From: Neostapfia colusana
Lineage: Eukaryota > Streptophyta > Magnoliopsida > Poales > Poaceae
Direction of reading: 5' to 3'
Assembly (NCBI GenBank): GCA_030760725.1
Contig: JASWHV010000010.1
Coordinates: forward strand, 38,383,760 to 38,447,759
Length of the DNA stretch: 64,000 nt
Of this stretch, positions 46,256-57,400 are shown in pieces. Under the pieces are notes generated by a model that was given only the letters and a program-made list of their open reading frames with translations, ran no database searches and was not told the DNA's origin. Numbering within the stretch: the stretch's first letter is position 1; the number at the start of each line of letters is the position of its first letter. The position numbers were made by a program, and so were the translations under genes.

Positions 46256-47750
46256 AGCCATATGCGACCACACGTCTTCCCTGCATTAACACGCAGCCGA
46301 GCCCGATGCCGGACGCATAACAATACACGTCGAAGGGCTTAGTTGTATCCGGTTGAGCTAAGACCAGGGCTGTTGCGAGATGCTTCACTAATGCTTGGAA
46401 CGCTCCTTCACACGTCGTGTTCCAAACGTATTTTGTTCCCTTTTTCAGCAACTCTGTCATCGGCTTAGCAAGCTTGGAGAAGCTTGCAATGAATCTCCGA
46501 TAGTATCCCGCTAATCCGAGGAAGCTTCTAACTTCATGGACCAAAGTGGGAGCCTTCCATTTCAGCACTTGCTCTATTTTGCTTGGGTCAACCCCAATAC
46601 CTTCCGCTGAGATTATTTGTCCCAGAAATGGCACTTGGCTGATCCAAAACTCACATTTGCTAAACTTTGCTTAGAGTTTGTGGTCTCACAATCATTGAAG
46701 AACGATCCTCAAGTGTTCGGCGTGTTCTGCTTCTGTCTTGGAGTAAACCAAGATATCATCAATGAACACCACCACGAACTTGTCCAGCTCCGGCATGAGC
46801 ACCGAGTTCATGAGATACATGAAATGTGCTGGCGCATTAGTGAGACCAAAAGACATGACAAGATATTCATACAAGCCATATCTCATCGAGAAGGCCGTCT
46901 TCGGGATATCCTCCGCCTGGATTTTTATCTGATGATATCCAGAGCAAAGGTCCATCTTGGAGAACACACATGCACCCACAAGTTGATCAAAGAAAATGTC
47001 AATGCGGGGCAGTGGCTACTTATTCTTAATGGTGACGTTGTTGAGCGGCCGGTAGTCCACACACAGCCTCAAGGTTTCATCCTTCTTCTTCACGAACAGC
47101 GCCGAGCATCCCAAAGGCGAGGAACTCGGCCTAATGAAACCTTTGCTCAACAGATCATTGAGCTGCTCTTTCAGTTCAGTCAGCTCGTTCGGAGCCATTT
47201 TGTAGGGCCTCCGGGAGATGGGAGTAGTCCCGGGTGCAAGCTCGATCTTGAACTCGATATCCCGCTCAGGTGGCATGCCCGGAAGATCATCTGGAAAAAC
47301 GTCAGGGTATTCCCGGACTACGGGGATGTCCTCTAACTTGAGAGCTTCAGTATTATTAATTTCTGAAACTTCCCAGACTGGATTATCTAATATGAGGGAC
47401 TGCGGACGGTGTAGTGGGGAGTTGAGGTGAACCGTCCGTGATAAAGTTTCCAGGATAGCGCCATGGTAGCTTAGCCATGACATTCCTAAGATTGCATTAA
47501 TATTCTGCCCCTCAAGATTAATCATAGTGGTGGGATATATCTTCCCACCTAAGCACAGTGGTGCTTTCGGAACCATCATAGTTCCTGAAATCTTTCCTCC
47601 CGGTGAGCAGATCATATAAGAACACTCGGTTGGAAAGGCTTCCAGTTGATGCTTAACCACATATGATGCACTTATAAAGTTGTGGGTTGCACCAGAATCA
47701 AATAATATGATGATGGCTTGATCGTTGATAATGAACGTACCTGCCAGCAC
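46251..47750 (-). pseudogene. pol: pol: protease and reverse transcriptase (element E)
   Basis: Open from 47750: MLAGTFIINDQ then the protease LFDSGATHNFISASYV and GMSWL, the pre-RT PDVFPDDLPGMPPERDIEF, and RT fingers (KKDETLRLCVDYRPLNN). A TAG at 47016-47018 takes the place of Tyr in NKYP. RT resumes at 46979 (MDLCSGYHQIKIQ, catalytic FIDDILVYSKT), a further stop follows ...LRIVLQ, and another open piece starts at 46634 (MPFLGQIISAEGIGVDPSKIEQ) reaching RNase H (YCYASGIGLGCVLMQ; the usual first catalytic Asp reads Tyr). It ends where element D inserted. Related to but clearly different from A-D. Confidence 0.9.
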
Positions 47751-47759
47751 GTTGTCTCC

Positions 47760-48985
47760 CTATGGGGTGTCCTCATTGTCGAGGTTGCGAACTTCCCCAG
47801 TCCTTTGACCAACCATCTTGACCGGAGGTCGGCCTCGAGCACCGCTCTGGAACTGGGCTTGCCCGCTGCTCTGCTGCCCCTGGGGACAGTCCTTCGCGAA
47901 ATGGCACGCCTGGCCACACGTGAAACAAGTGTAGCGGGGCGGTCCTCCGCTGATCGGCGGATGGAAACCCAGGGCGCGTTGTGGCGGTGGAAATGCCTGG
48001 GTTGTCGTCTGCTGCTGCTGTTGCGGTCGCGGTGGTGGCATTGGCAGTCGGAATGGGGTGCCTGGAAAGAACGACCCCCGAACTGTTGCGGTCGCGCCGG
48101 TGGATGCCACTGCTGCCCGGATGGTGTCCGATACACCATGCGGTATTTCTGGTGAGCGCCACCCCCACTGCTGGGTAGAGTGCTGCGCTTTCGCTGCTAA
48201 GTCACCAGTTCTCGCTGAGCGTCTTCTTGCATGATCGCGGCATTGACGAGGTCGTTGAAGGTGCCGTGATTCCATTGAACGAGATGCGTCTTCATCTCGG
48301 GGTGTAATCCCCGATAGAAGTGCTCCCGCTTCTTCTCCTCGGTGGAGACGTAATCTGACGCGTATTGCACCAGATGGTTGAAGGCACGGGAGTAGTCATG
48401 GGCACTCCTCCCGCCCTGCTTCAGCTCCAAGAATTCTTGGAACTTCCTCTTCATTATCCCGGGAGGGATATGATAGGAGCGGAACGCCTCCTGGAATTCT
48501 TCCCACTCCACGGCATGGCCAGCCGGACGTGAGGCGACATAATTCGCCCACCACGCACCAGCGGCACCGTGAAGCTGCTGCGCTGCGAACAGAGTCTTTT
48601 GCCGCTCTATGCATTGGAGCAGCCCGAACTTGGACTCAATTGTCTGCAGCCAGTTGTCGGCCTCCAGTGGTTCTGTGGCTTCTGTGAACACCGGAGGGTG
48701 CGTACTCATGAAACCTGAGTACGTCACATCATGGGGCTCATGAGGCACCCTCTCTTGACGCCCCCCCCCCCCCCCCGCCTGGGACGTATTCTGCACGATC
48801 ATGCGGAGCAGGTCGGTCTGCTCCTCACGACCACCCACCAGTGCCGCTATCACATCCGCTAGGGTAAGCGGAGGTGGCGGTGGTGGTTGCTGCTGCGGAG
48901 CGCTGTCGTAGGCAGGTGGCTGGGAGTCATTGCCTCCCTGCTGGCTAGAGCCACCAGTCTCATGCGTGGTCCGAGTGCGAACCAT
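47760..48985 (-). pseudogene. gag: gag and zinc knuckle (element E)
   Basis: The ATG at 48983-48985 begins MVRTRTTHETGGSSQQGG, a start typical of Del-type gag. It then has a Pro/Gln-rich stretch, a Gly run coded by a G16 tract, and the capsid domain (LEADNWLQTIESKFGLLQ, WWANYVASRPAGHAVEWEEF, HDYSRAFNHLVQYASDYVS). The frame closes at 48197-48199 after EDAQRELVT. The rest is readable in another frame: a Gln/Pro-rich linker and a zinc knuckle CFTCGQACHFAKDCP near 47925, to a stop at 47760. Gag forms the cytoplasmic particle. Confidence 0.9.
48761..48776. repeat. C16 homopolymer in element E gag
   Basis: Sixteen C on the plus strand (G16 in the coding sense), giving a Gly run at codons ~70-75 of gag. 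It is prone to slippage and sequencing error and can form a G-quadruplex in the mRNA sense. Confidence 0.85.
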
Positions 48986-50039
48986 CTGCAACCATACGAC
49001 AATATACATCCGTCCCGCAACATATTTCATGCAGTCCAATAAAATGGCATAGACATAATGACAGTAACACATGCGATACATCTCGTATGTAGATAATGTA
49101 ATAACTTTGCACAAGCTACACCATTACCACACCAAATAAAAGCTAGTTAAATCATACTTGATGGACTTCCTCTTTGGAGGTTCATCACAACTAGGTTTGG
49201 TCACTACGAGACATTACTATCGCTTTGTCATCACGTATACTACCTTTTTATCTTCAATACGACACAAACATGGTCTCTAGCAAAAGAACTTGAGTAAGAC
49301 ATATACTTAAATCTTTCACTATTTGAAGATAACCACTTGTGAGTATGTTCTACCCCATTGGAAGTACTTAAACCCCCTAGGGTGCAACAATCTCTCCAAT
49401 GAGTTCAACTGTCATTCCTCTGTCCAAATGACCAGTTTCTACATATCCCAGATTTTGATCTGGTTATGGGCATTTTCATGACTCAAGTTGAATACCAAAG
49501 TTAATGTTAACTTCAGTATCTTTCCAACAAGTATTTATTTGCCCTCAGATCATCTATTGTTTAAAAGTTATGGTAATTCAAATTCAACAGAATTTCTGGA
49601 AGAATTTCAACGGCACCTCCATTGGAAGTTGCTGTTTTCAACTCTGGTTTCCTCTGAGTTCTGTGCTGAAATTTTAGAAACTTTGAATTACAAAGATGCA
49701 ACAACTTTCCTAACCTTTCCAAAGATGTGTCATATGATAATTTTATATTTTTCTACAGGAAGTTATGCTTGAAAAACAGAACAGTCCAGAGAATGTTTTG
49801 AATCTGTCCTGGTTCTAGACAGTTTACATCCATCTGGAATTTAGGCCATCATAAGATGTGATTCAGCTCTGGATATCTACAACAAAGTGGTAGAGTGCTT
49901 AAACACCTTTCGAGAACTATCTCTCACACCTCCATTGGCTAAATGATCTGTGAGTTATGCTCTGTTAAAGTTCAGCAAACTTGCTGCCCGAAACAGAGCA
50001 CTCTATTTTTCAATCCCTGTTTACTACACTGATCAACCA
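48986..50039 (-). other. 5' untranslated leader of element E, part nearest gag
   Basis: About 1.05 kb of AT-rich DNA between gag and the RTE insertion. I see no credible reading frame, RNA gene or LTR motif. With 53524-54410 it makes an unusually long (~1.9 kb) leader between primer site and gag. Confidence 0.6.
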
Positions 50040-50057
50040 TTGACTTTTCCACCCAAC
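50040..50057. repeat. target-site duplication of the RTE LINE, left
   Basis: TTGACTTTTCCACCCAAC, 18 bp, matches 53506-53523 exactly. The last bases overlap the (CAA)n tail, so its inner edge is uncertain by a few bases. Confidence 0.92.
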
Positions 50058-50124
50058 AACAACAACCAAGCCTTTATCCCAAGCCTGTTGGGGTCGGCTA
50101 GACATGAAACCCAAAATCAATGAA

Positions 50125-50282
50125 GTAAAAGAGAGGAAGAGATATAAGAACAAGGAAAAAAGAAAACAAATAGAAAAAAAGAAAAAAGAAAAAAAAGAAA
50201 AAAGAGAAAGAGAAAAGAGAAAAGAAATAAGAAAAAAAGAAAAGAGAAAAGAAAAAAGAAAAAAGAAAAAAAGAAAAAAACA
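50125..50282. repeat. purine (GA/AAAAG) tract in the RTE 3' region
   Basis: About 160 bp of almost pure A and G on the plus strand (repeats of GAAAAA, AGAAAAG), lying just past the RTE stop codon and before its 3' signature. It probably expanded from an A-rich segment by slippage. Confidence 0.9.
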
Positions 50283-50285
50283 AGA

Positions 50286-51804
50286 CTACGATTCTAGCAC
50301 ATGAATTGCTACTTTCCATGCGGTCCTATCATGAGCTAAGTCTCTAGATACATTCCAATCTCTCAAATCTTGTTTTACCGCCTCCTCCCAGGTCAACCTT
50401 GGTCGTCCTCTACCCCTCCTAATATTTTCTCTACCTCTTAAAATGCCACTGTTAACCGGTGCTTCTGGAGGTCTCCGTTGGATATGTCCAAACCACCTAA
50501 GTCGATGTTGGACTAACTTCTCTTCAATCGGCGCCACCCCTACCTTATCACGAATCGCCTCATTCCTTATTCAGTCTCTTCTCGTGTGCCCGCACATCCA
50601 CCGTAGCATGCGCATCTCTGCGACACTCATTTGTTGGATATGTTGCCGTTTAGTTGGCCAACATTCCGCCCCATAGAGCATCGCGGGTCTGATCACCGTC
50701 CTATAGAACTTCCCTTTTAGCTTTTGTGGGACTTTCCTATCACATAGGATTCCAGAGGCTTGTCGCTATTTCATCCCCCTACCTTGATCCTGTGGCAAAC
50801 ATCCTCATCAATATCGCCATTGCTTTGTAACATTGATCCTAAGTATCGGAAAGAGTCCCTTCTAGGTACTATTTGTCCTTGTAGACTAACATTTCCCTCT
50901 TCACGACCAACACCACTAAAGTCACACCTCATATACTCGGTTTTGGTCCTACTAAGTCTAAACCCCTTGGACTCTAAGGTTTGTCTCCATAACTCTAATT
51001 TCTTATCAACACCATCTCTAGTTTCATCTACCAGCACTACATCATCAGCAAAGAGCATGCACCAAGGGATATCCCCTTGTATATCCTTCGACACCTCATC
51101 CATCACCAAGAAAAAGATGTATGGGCTCAAAGCTGATCCTTGATGTAGTCCTACTGTGATAGGAAATGCATCAGTCTCACTATCACTTACGCGCACACTT
51201 GTCCTAACATTATTGTACATATCCTTGATAAGGGTAATGTACTTTGTTGGCACTTTATGTTTCTCTAGTGCCCACCACATGACTGACCTTGGTATCTTGT
51301 CGTACGCCTTCTCCAAGTCGATGAACACCATATGCAAGTCCTTCTTCTGCTCCCTATATCTCTCCATAAGCTGACGAAGCAAGAAAATTGCCTCCATTGT
51401 AGACCTCCCAGGCATAAAACCAAACTGGTTTTTAGTGACATTGGTCACTTTCCTCAGGCGGTGTTCAATCACTCTCTCCCAAAGCTTCATAGTATGACTC
51501 ATAAGCTTAATACCTTGATAATTAGTACAACTTTGAATATCTCCTTTATTTTGAAGATAGGTACTAATATACTTTTCCTCCATTCTTCAGGCATCTTGTT
51601 TGACCGAAAAATGTGGTTGAATAGCTTTGTGAGCCATACTATTGCCACGTCCCCAAGACATCTCCACACCTCAATAGGGACATCGTCAGGGCCGAGGGCC
51701 TTTCCTCCTTTCATCCTTTTTAAGGCCTCCTTAACCTCAAACTCTTGTATCCTCCGCACGAACCGCCTGTTGGATTCATCAAAGGAGTCATCCAACTCAA
51801 TCAT
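50286..51804 (-). pseudogene. RTE reverse transcriptase and C-terminal domain
   Basis: Pieces: 51804-51499 (GGKALGPDDVPIEVWRCLGD, MPEEWRKSILVPIFK), 51583-50771 (NYQGIKLMSHTMKLWERVIE, GFMPGRSTMEAIFLLRQLME, DLEKAYDKIPR, GLHQGSALSPYIF, catalytic FADDVVLVDE, RYLGSMLQSNGDIDEDV) and 50537-50286 (RLRWFGHIQRRPPEAPV, GRGRPRLTWEEAVKQDL). These are the ordered blocks of an RTE-clade RT. The FADD catalytic box is intact. Frame changes occur near 51550 and between 50771 and 50537. The enzyme would copy LINE RNA at a nicked target. Confidence 0.93.
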
Positions 51805-53446
51805 AGTGCTCCCATTCCCATATTGAATAGCCCATTAAAGTACTCACGCCATCTATTCTTAATCTCTTCATCCTTCACTAGAATGTGGTCAGTCTCATCT
51901 TTGATGCATTTAACTTGATTGAGATCCCTCATCTTTCTCTCGCGGATTTTTGCTACCTTGTATATGTCCTTTTCACCTTCTTTTGTCTTTAGTCTCCCAT
52001 ATAACTTATCATACGCATGTCCTCTTGCCTTACTCACAACCCGCCTTGCATTCTTCTTAGCCTCTTTGTACTTAAGCATGTTGCTTGCGCTTCTATCATT
52101 ATGCCAACTCTTGTAACACTCCTTTTTCTCCTTAATGGCCTTTTGTACATCCTCATTCCACCACCAAGTGTCTTTATATACAAGTTTCTTTCCCTTTGTC
52201 ACAAAGAACACCTCACTAGCAACCTTCCTAATGCAAGTTGCCATCTTCATCCACATACTATCTGCATCTCCATTTTCTGCCCAGGGTCCTTCTGTGATCA
52301 CCCTATTTTTAAAGGATTCTTGTGACTCTCCCTTCAACTTCCACCACTTTGTTCTTGTGATTTTGACACCTTTTTCCCGCAAAGAACATGTATGGAAGTG
52401 AAAGTCAGCTACCACAAGCTTATGTTGTGTCACAACACACTCCCTCGGGATCACCTTACAATCTAGACACTCCCGTCTATCCTTTCTCCTAGTGAGGACA
52501 AAGTCAATCTGGCTAGAGTGTTGGGCACTACTAAAGGTCACTAGGTGAGATTGCCTCTTCCTAAAGAGGGTGTTAGCTATCAACAAATCATAGGCTACGG
52601 CGAAGTCTAGGATGTCCTTACCCTCTTGATTTCTATCGCCGCATCCAAAACCTCCATGTACTCCCTCAAATCCTAGGTTAGTTGCACCACATGACCATTG
52701 AGATTTCCCCCTATGAGGAGTTTCTCGGTTATCGGTACACTACTAACCATATCCTCCAAGTCCTCCCAACATTGCCTCTTAGCACTCATGTTGAGCCCAA
52801 CTTGTGGGTCATAAGCACTAATGACGTTCAAGATAATGTCCCCAATTACTATCTTGATTAAGATGATCCTATCCCCTCGTCTTCGAACATCCACTACTCC
52901 ATCCTTAACACTCTTATCTATTAGAACACCTACGCCATTCCTAGTCCTAGCCGAACCAGAATACCAAAGCTTGAAACCGGTATTCTCGACTTCTCTCGCT
53001 TTTTGACCCGCCCATCTAGTCTCTTGTACACAAAGGATATTTACTCATCTCCTAATGGCAACATCTACTAACTCACGTAGCTTCCCCGTCAAGGATCCTA
53101 CATTCCAACTACCCACCCGAAATCTATGTTCCTCGGCTAGCTTCCTTACGCTTTGCACCCGTTGAGTAAAATGCAATGACCCTTGCTCACTTATCACTAC
53201 ATCCGGGCGATGATGTAGCGTGCCACTAAGGTGGTGGCGATCCGGCCCTTGCTCATTTAACACCATATCCGGGTTCCGATATGGCACGCCACTAAGGCGG
53301 TGGCGACCCGGCCCTTGCTCACTTAACACCATACCCGGGTTCCGATATGGCGCGTCGCTAAGAGGGTTACGCCCCAACGAATTTCTATTGGGTTTCATTT
53401 CCATGAGAATGGCTAAGTGTAGTTGTTGGCTCGCCAAGCCCATCAC
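51801..53446 (-). pseudogene. RTE N-terminal region, AP-type endonuclease and linker
   Basis: 53446-53045 holds three 22-aa repeats then the endonuclease start (FRVGSWNVGSLTGKLRELVD), and ends at a TGA (53045-53047) in a run of Arg codons. 52894-52673 holds the middle (IILIKIVIGDIILNVISAYD) with the usual GGDLNGH reading GGNLNGH, a loss of the conserved Asp. 52586-51801 holds the end (SQIDFVLTRR, QHKLVVADF) and a Lys-rich linker. The endonuclease nicks target DNA; with the Asp changed and frames broken it is inactive. Confidence 0.9.
53157..53354 (-). repeat. three tandem 66-bp repeats in the RTE 5' coding region
   Basis: Units 53223-53288 and 53289-53354 are nearly identical ('cactaaggYggtggcgaYcc' cores), and 53157-53222 is a diverged copy. 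In the minus frame each gives a 22-aa unit ending LSG (PYRNPDMVLNEQGPDRHHLSG). Confidence 0.85.
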
Positions 53447-53505
53447 AACCCCCTCCTCCTTTACCCGGGCTTGGGACCGGCTATGTCATTACAACATAGG
53501 CGGAG

Positions 53506-53523
53506 TTGACTTTTCCACCCAAC
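53506..53523. repeat. target-site duplication of the RTE LINE, right
   Basis: TTGACTTTTCCACCCAAC, exact match to 50040-50057, next to the RTE 5' end. Confidence 0.94.
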
Positions 53524-54410
53524 CAGAGTCCTAAATGTTCAAACTTAGGGATTTTAATTCCTTGTTATCATTATATTCCATGCACATACCTATGCTATGT
53601 TGGTACTACGTTCCTCACAAAAGGAAATCCTAATCGGATTATACCGGCATATACGTCTCAGTTGTGGCACTAAACGGGCTCTCGCACACGTATACTACAC
53701 GGCATACATACGTGGTTAGTACCTGCAGAAGACCACACAATAATGATGCACTCAACGGTTGTTTCCATTTCAGGCAGGACCATATTTAAAAGTAAATACA
53801 AACGACCGTATCATTGTCATACGGCCGTCCTTGAGTTAAGTCACGTCTCAAGGTACGTGATCGTGTTTCAACACCACACGACGGGGAACCTGAGTATATC
53901 ATGAACGGGTCGTCACGGTTGGGAATGTTATCAACCCAACGGATATCACCTACTGCCCTGCAGGGCACGCCGATGGCAAGCGCTGTGTATGTCCTCCTGG
54001 GCTATTTCCAGACGAACACACTCTCGCGTTACAGACCACGCAATGGGGTCTCCACTTACTTGCCTAATGCATGCTAGGGATCAGCATTTCATATGAACTC
54101 TGGAACATGAAGAGTCCAAGAGTTTCATATTAACGTCTCACACCAAGCTGTGAGACCTATCCCTGAACCACGTTCCTCGTCAGGGGAGCTAACCGAAATT
54201 GAACCGCTTTCGGTGGCGTTCCTTACCATTCTTACCAGAGCGTAGGTGCGTCGTTACATAATTAAAATTCAGAATTATAACACATATGTTAGTCTTGCCA
54301 CTTTAAGTAACTATGCTAATATAGTCCTTACTTGGGCAAACTAGCGAATCCTCACCGTAAACCTATGTTTTCCCGTAATACAGTCCTTAATTATTGTGAT
54401 ATCCCCAATG
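53524..54410 (-). other. 5' untranslated leader of element E, part nearest the LTR
   Basis: About 0.9 kb from the RTE insertion to the primer site, with several short inverted patches but no reading frame or RNA gene that I can support. Confidence 0.6.
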
Positions 54411-54424
54411 CAGTTCTGATTCCA
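54411..54424 (-). other. primer-binding site (element E), variant
   Basis: The reverse complement reads TGGAATCAGAACTG, against the iMet-type TGGTATCAGAGC: two or three mismatches, three bases from the LTR start at 54428. The position is right, and the mismatches fit an old element. Confidence 0.7.
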
Positions 54425-54427
54425 GGC

Positions 54428-57400
54428 TGTGGCGGACCAGAATCCGCTCATCCAGGATCGCAGAGGGTGGTGCCGCACGATGCTACACCCGACAGCACAC
54501 ATCATAAGGATACATTGTATTACATTGAAAACCAACTGAAATGTACAAAGTGGTACACTACTCAGTTACAAACTAGTGTTTATATTACACAGCGGAAGTT
54601 AAATTTGTACAACTCACGCCCGCCTATCTAGCAAAAGTTGGTTGCCCAGCCCTAGGGAAACCCACACTAGTTTCACTCTCCAGCTCAGCGCGGCGTGTAC
54701 GGCTCCCACTCAGCCGTGGTCCCCGATGGAGGGTAACCCTCACCGGTGGACTCGTAACCCGAGTCCGTGGGTGGCTCCTCACCTGAAAAATACTTAAGCA
54801 GCAACCATGAGCACGATGGCTCAACAATACTTAACCGACTCACCTAGGAATGAAACTCTACATGCAGTTTACACGAACATGGGATAGTAATTTCAGCAAA
54901 TGGACACGCCTATAAGTTCATCCTTAGTTCATCTTTTAGCCACGAGTTAACAGTTTATGAATCTGAAATTTAGTGAGCAATATTTGGTGGCACACATGTA
55001 GCAATACAATTATATCATAACAGCAATATTGAATCATCACATTTCATATATTAGCCTACGTCATGACTCAGTGACCAAGTGGTACTCTTCACCGTGAGGG
55101 ACGGAAAATCGAATCGATATATACCTGCAGGGAAACCCAAAGAGCACGTCACGTGCGCCCACCCGGGCAGCTGCACAGCACGCTCACTCGATGTCGTACG
55201 GGACAACCTTTCACCCAACAGCCCAAACGTCGAACCGGTCGCACCAGAACGAGCAAGAGGTTCCCTACACGGAGCATATCTCTATGCCCGTTAGCAAATT
55301 TTCACCTTGCTGCCCTCAGCCTATACCTATAAATAGGTGCGTTATGCCTCGATGCCCGGAGGTTTAGGATACATCGGTTTATCGGGGCCCATATATCCGA
55401 TATGCATTCGGTACTGAATCTGTCCTCAATCGACACGGACAGGGCTGCACACACAAGACTTCCTCTTGCTGCGCCCTGGCCCCTGCCTAGTCTCATTTTC
55501 ATTACTAAAGTGATCTCACATCACTCAAACCAATCCCGTGTGTCCCAAACCTAAACTCGCGAGTAGATTCCAACTACTCGACTTGTACCTAAGTCGTATG
55601 AATCGTTAAGCATAGCCTGTCTACTCGAGAACTTAGACATTACCCTCACTCTTTTAGGAAACATCTGGTTATGCATTTGGGTTTCATCCATCCTACACCT
55701 AATGCATATTCCTACCTCACACTAAACATGTAAACAAAGCAAAATTTTATAAAAGGGGTTAATGCAAACCGGGGCTTGCCTTGTTGCTGCTGGTCAGTGG
55801 TTAGGTCTTCATCCGGAAGAAGGAAGTCGAGCACTTCCGGAGTCTCCTCGCCTTCAGTGACTACACGTTAATGAGATATTACATGTCAATTCAAATGCAA
55901 TGTGTAAACTTGGATAAGTAATTACTATAACTCTAGCTAGCCCTCCCCTTTGGATCTGAAATTTTTTTGGTGGCTTGGTAAGGTTCTAACTAGAGTCTTG
56001 ACCAAGTTTCATTTGAAACAAACTTCATTTGGGCCTTGTACAAATAAAAACCTATTTGGTCAATATTAGAGCCTCTAAGGAGTTTCAGGGGTTTTCATGG
56101 CTCCAATCCTTATTTTCTGGAAACTAGAATTTGAGATGGTCCTATGGGAGTTGGTTTCATGTCAGTTGAAGAATTTTAGAGGAAGTTATGCCCTAAACAA
56201 AATTTGAGAAAATCTGAAAAATGTTTCTGTACGTTTTTCTATTTTCTCAGGGCAGTTCAATTAATAACCCCATTAGGGGGACTAAATTAACATGGATGAG
56301 TCTGAAAATTTTACTGTGACTCAAGGATTTTCCAATGAACCTCTCAGCCAAATTTCAGAATTTTTCATGAAGTAATCCCCCAGAAAAATTCCTAACAGTT
56401 TAAATTTTAGGGATTTAATTCTGGAAAACTATTAAGTTTCATGAGCTGAAATTGGTATTTATAGAAAGTACTTAAAATTATTAGTTCAGCAAAATTTGGT
56501 TCACTGCATTTGGAGCTTCCTAGCAAAAGTTCTATGCATTTGAAGTTTGCACTGAAACTGGAAAATCCTCCAAAATGTTTAAACTCTGCGGGTGGGGCCC
56601 ACTCCTCAAATCGGCCCACTGAGAACGTGGCCACACCGCGGCCCACGGGGTTTTACCCGCACTGCCACACTGAATCCCGGACGCAACTGGATCCCTGCAC
56701 GAGAACAGAGGCTGACCGGTGGACCCGGCCCCCCTTCGTCTACCTCGCGCCATCCCGCGACTCCCGCGGCGGTGCCTCGCCGGAGTTCTCGCCGCCGGCC
56801 ATTTCGCTGCACAATCTTCGATGGGTCTCGCCGCCTGGGCCCAACTTGGCTCGAGGAACACACTGGTGCCCTCACCGAAGCTCGGTGATGGCCGGAACCA
56901 CGCCCGCGACAGTGACAGTGGCTCTCTCTACTCCGGCGATGTCGCCTGGGCTACTCAGGGCCTTATTCTTCAAACGGTTTGCTCCTACAGCTCCGTGTGG
57001 CATGCTGAGCACGAATATGAGCTCGTTTGGCCATGGAAACGGCCGGAGCTACATTCTCACCGTCGACCTAGGCCCGATATCGGCTGTGACCGGAAAAACA
57101 CGATAACCAGAGGCTATACTCAACGGTTCTTCGTACTTTTTGATCCTAGATGGTCGTGGCAGGGTGTAGATCATGCTTGTAGCTCGGTATACCCGGTGAT
57201 GAGCCAATACCTGCAAATTTTAGGATTTGGGGGTGGCTCAGTCTTAAGACCACTGAAACATCCCCAGGGAAATTCTTCCTCGACAGTGCACGAAACGACG
57301 AACAGTTTGGACTAGAAGGACCAGCACTTTAGGGCGGTTGTTTCTTGTGTTGATCATCGGGCACGAGGGAGCCTGGGTTGCCCAGACGCCGGCGACCAGA

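Larger units (their letters stand above)
50058..53505 (-). mobile_element. RTE-type non-LTR retrotransposon (LINE), near full length
   Basis: 3.45 kb between 18-bp duplications. In minus orientation: 5' leader (ending TAATGACATAGCCGGTCCCA near 53490), tandem 66-bp repeats, AP-type endonuclease, RT, a C-terminal domain (APIEEKLVQHRLRWFGHIQR) and a 3' end with the plant RTE signature AGCCGACCCCAACAGGCTTG followed by a short TTG tail. An unusual ~160-bp purine tract sits between the ORF stop and the tail. The coding frame is broken in several places, so it is dead. It inserted into the leader of element E. Confidence 0.95.

Noticed and set aside
46617..47336. 239-codon plus-strand frame
   Set aside because: Antisense shadow of the E reverse transcriptase; no homology of its own.
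48932..48985. Element E gag starts MVRTRTTHETGG, vaguely like the H3 tail
   Set aside because: Only M-R-T and T-GG line up and there is no Lys9 block. MVRTR is a common Del-type gag start, so I treat this as coincidence, unlike ORF1 of A-D.
50104..50304. Lys/Glu-rich frame and its Phe-rich antisense over the purine tract
   Set aside because: Low-complexity translation of a GA microsatellite.
56510..57106. 198-codon frames in the GC block of the E LTR (also 30438-30947)
   Set aside because: The two LTR copies do not keep the same frame, and the composition is simply GC-rich without stops.
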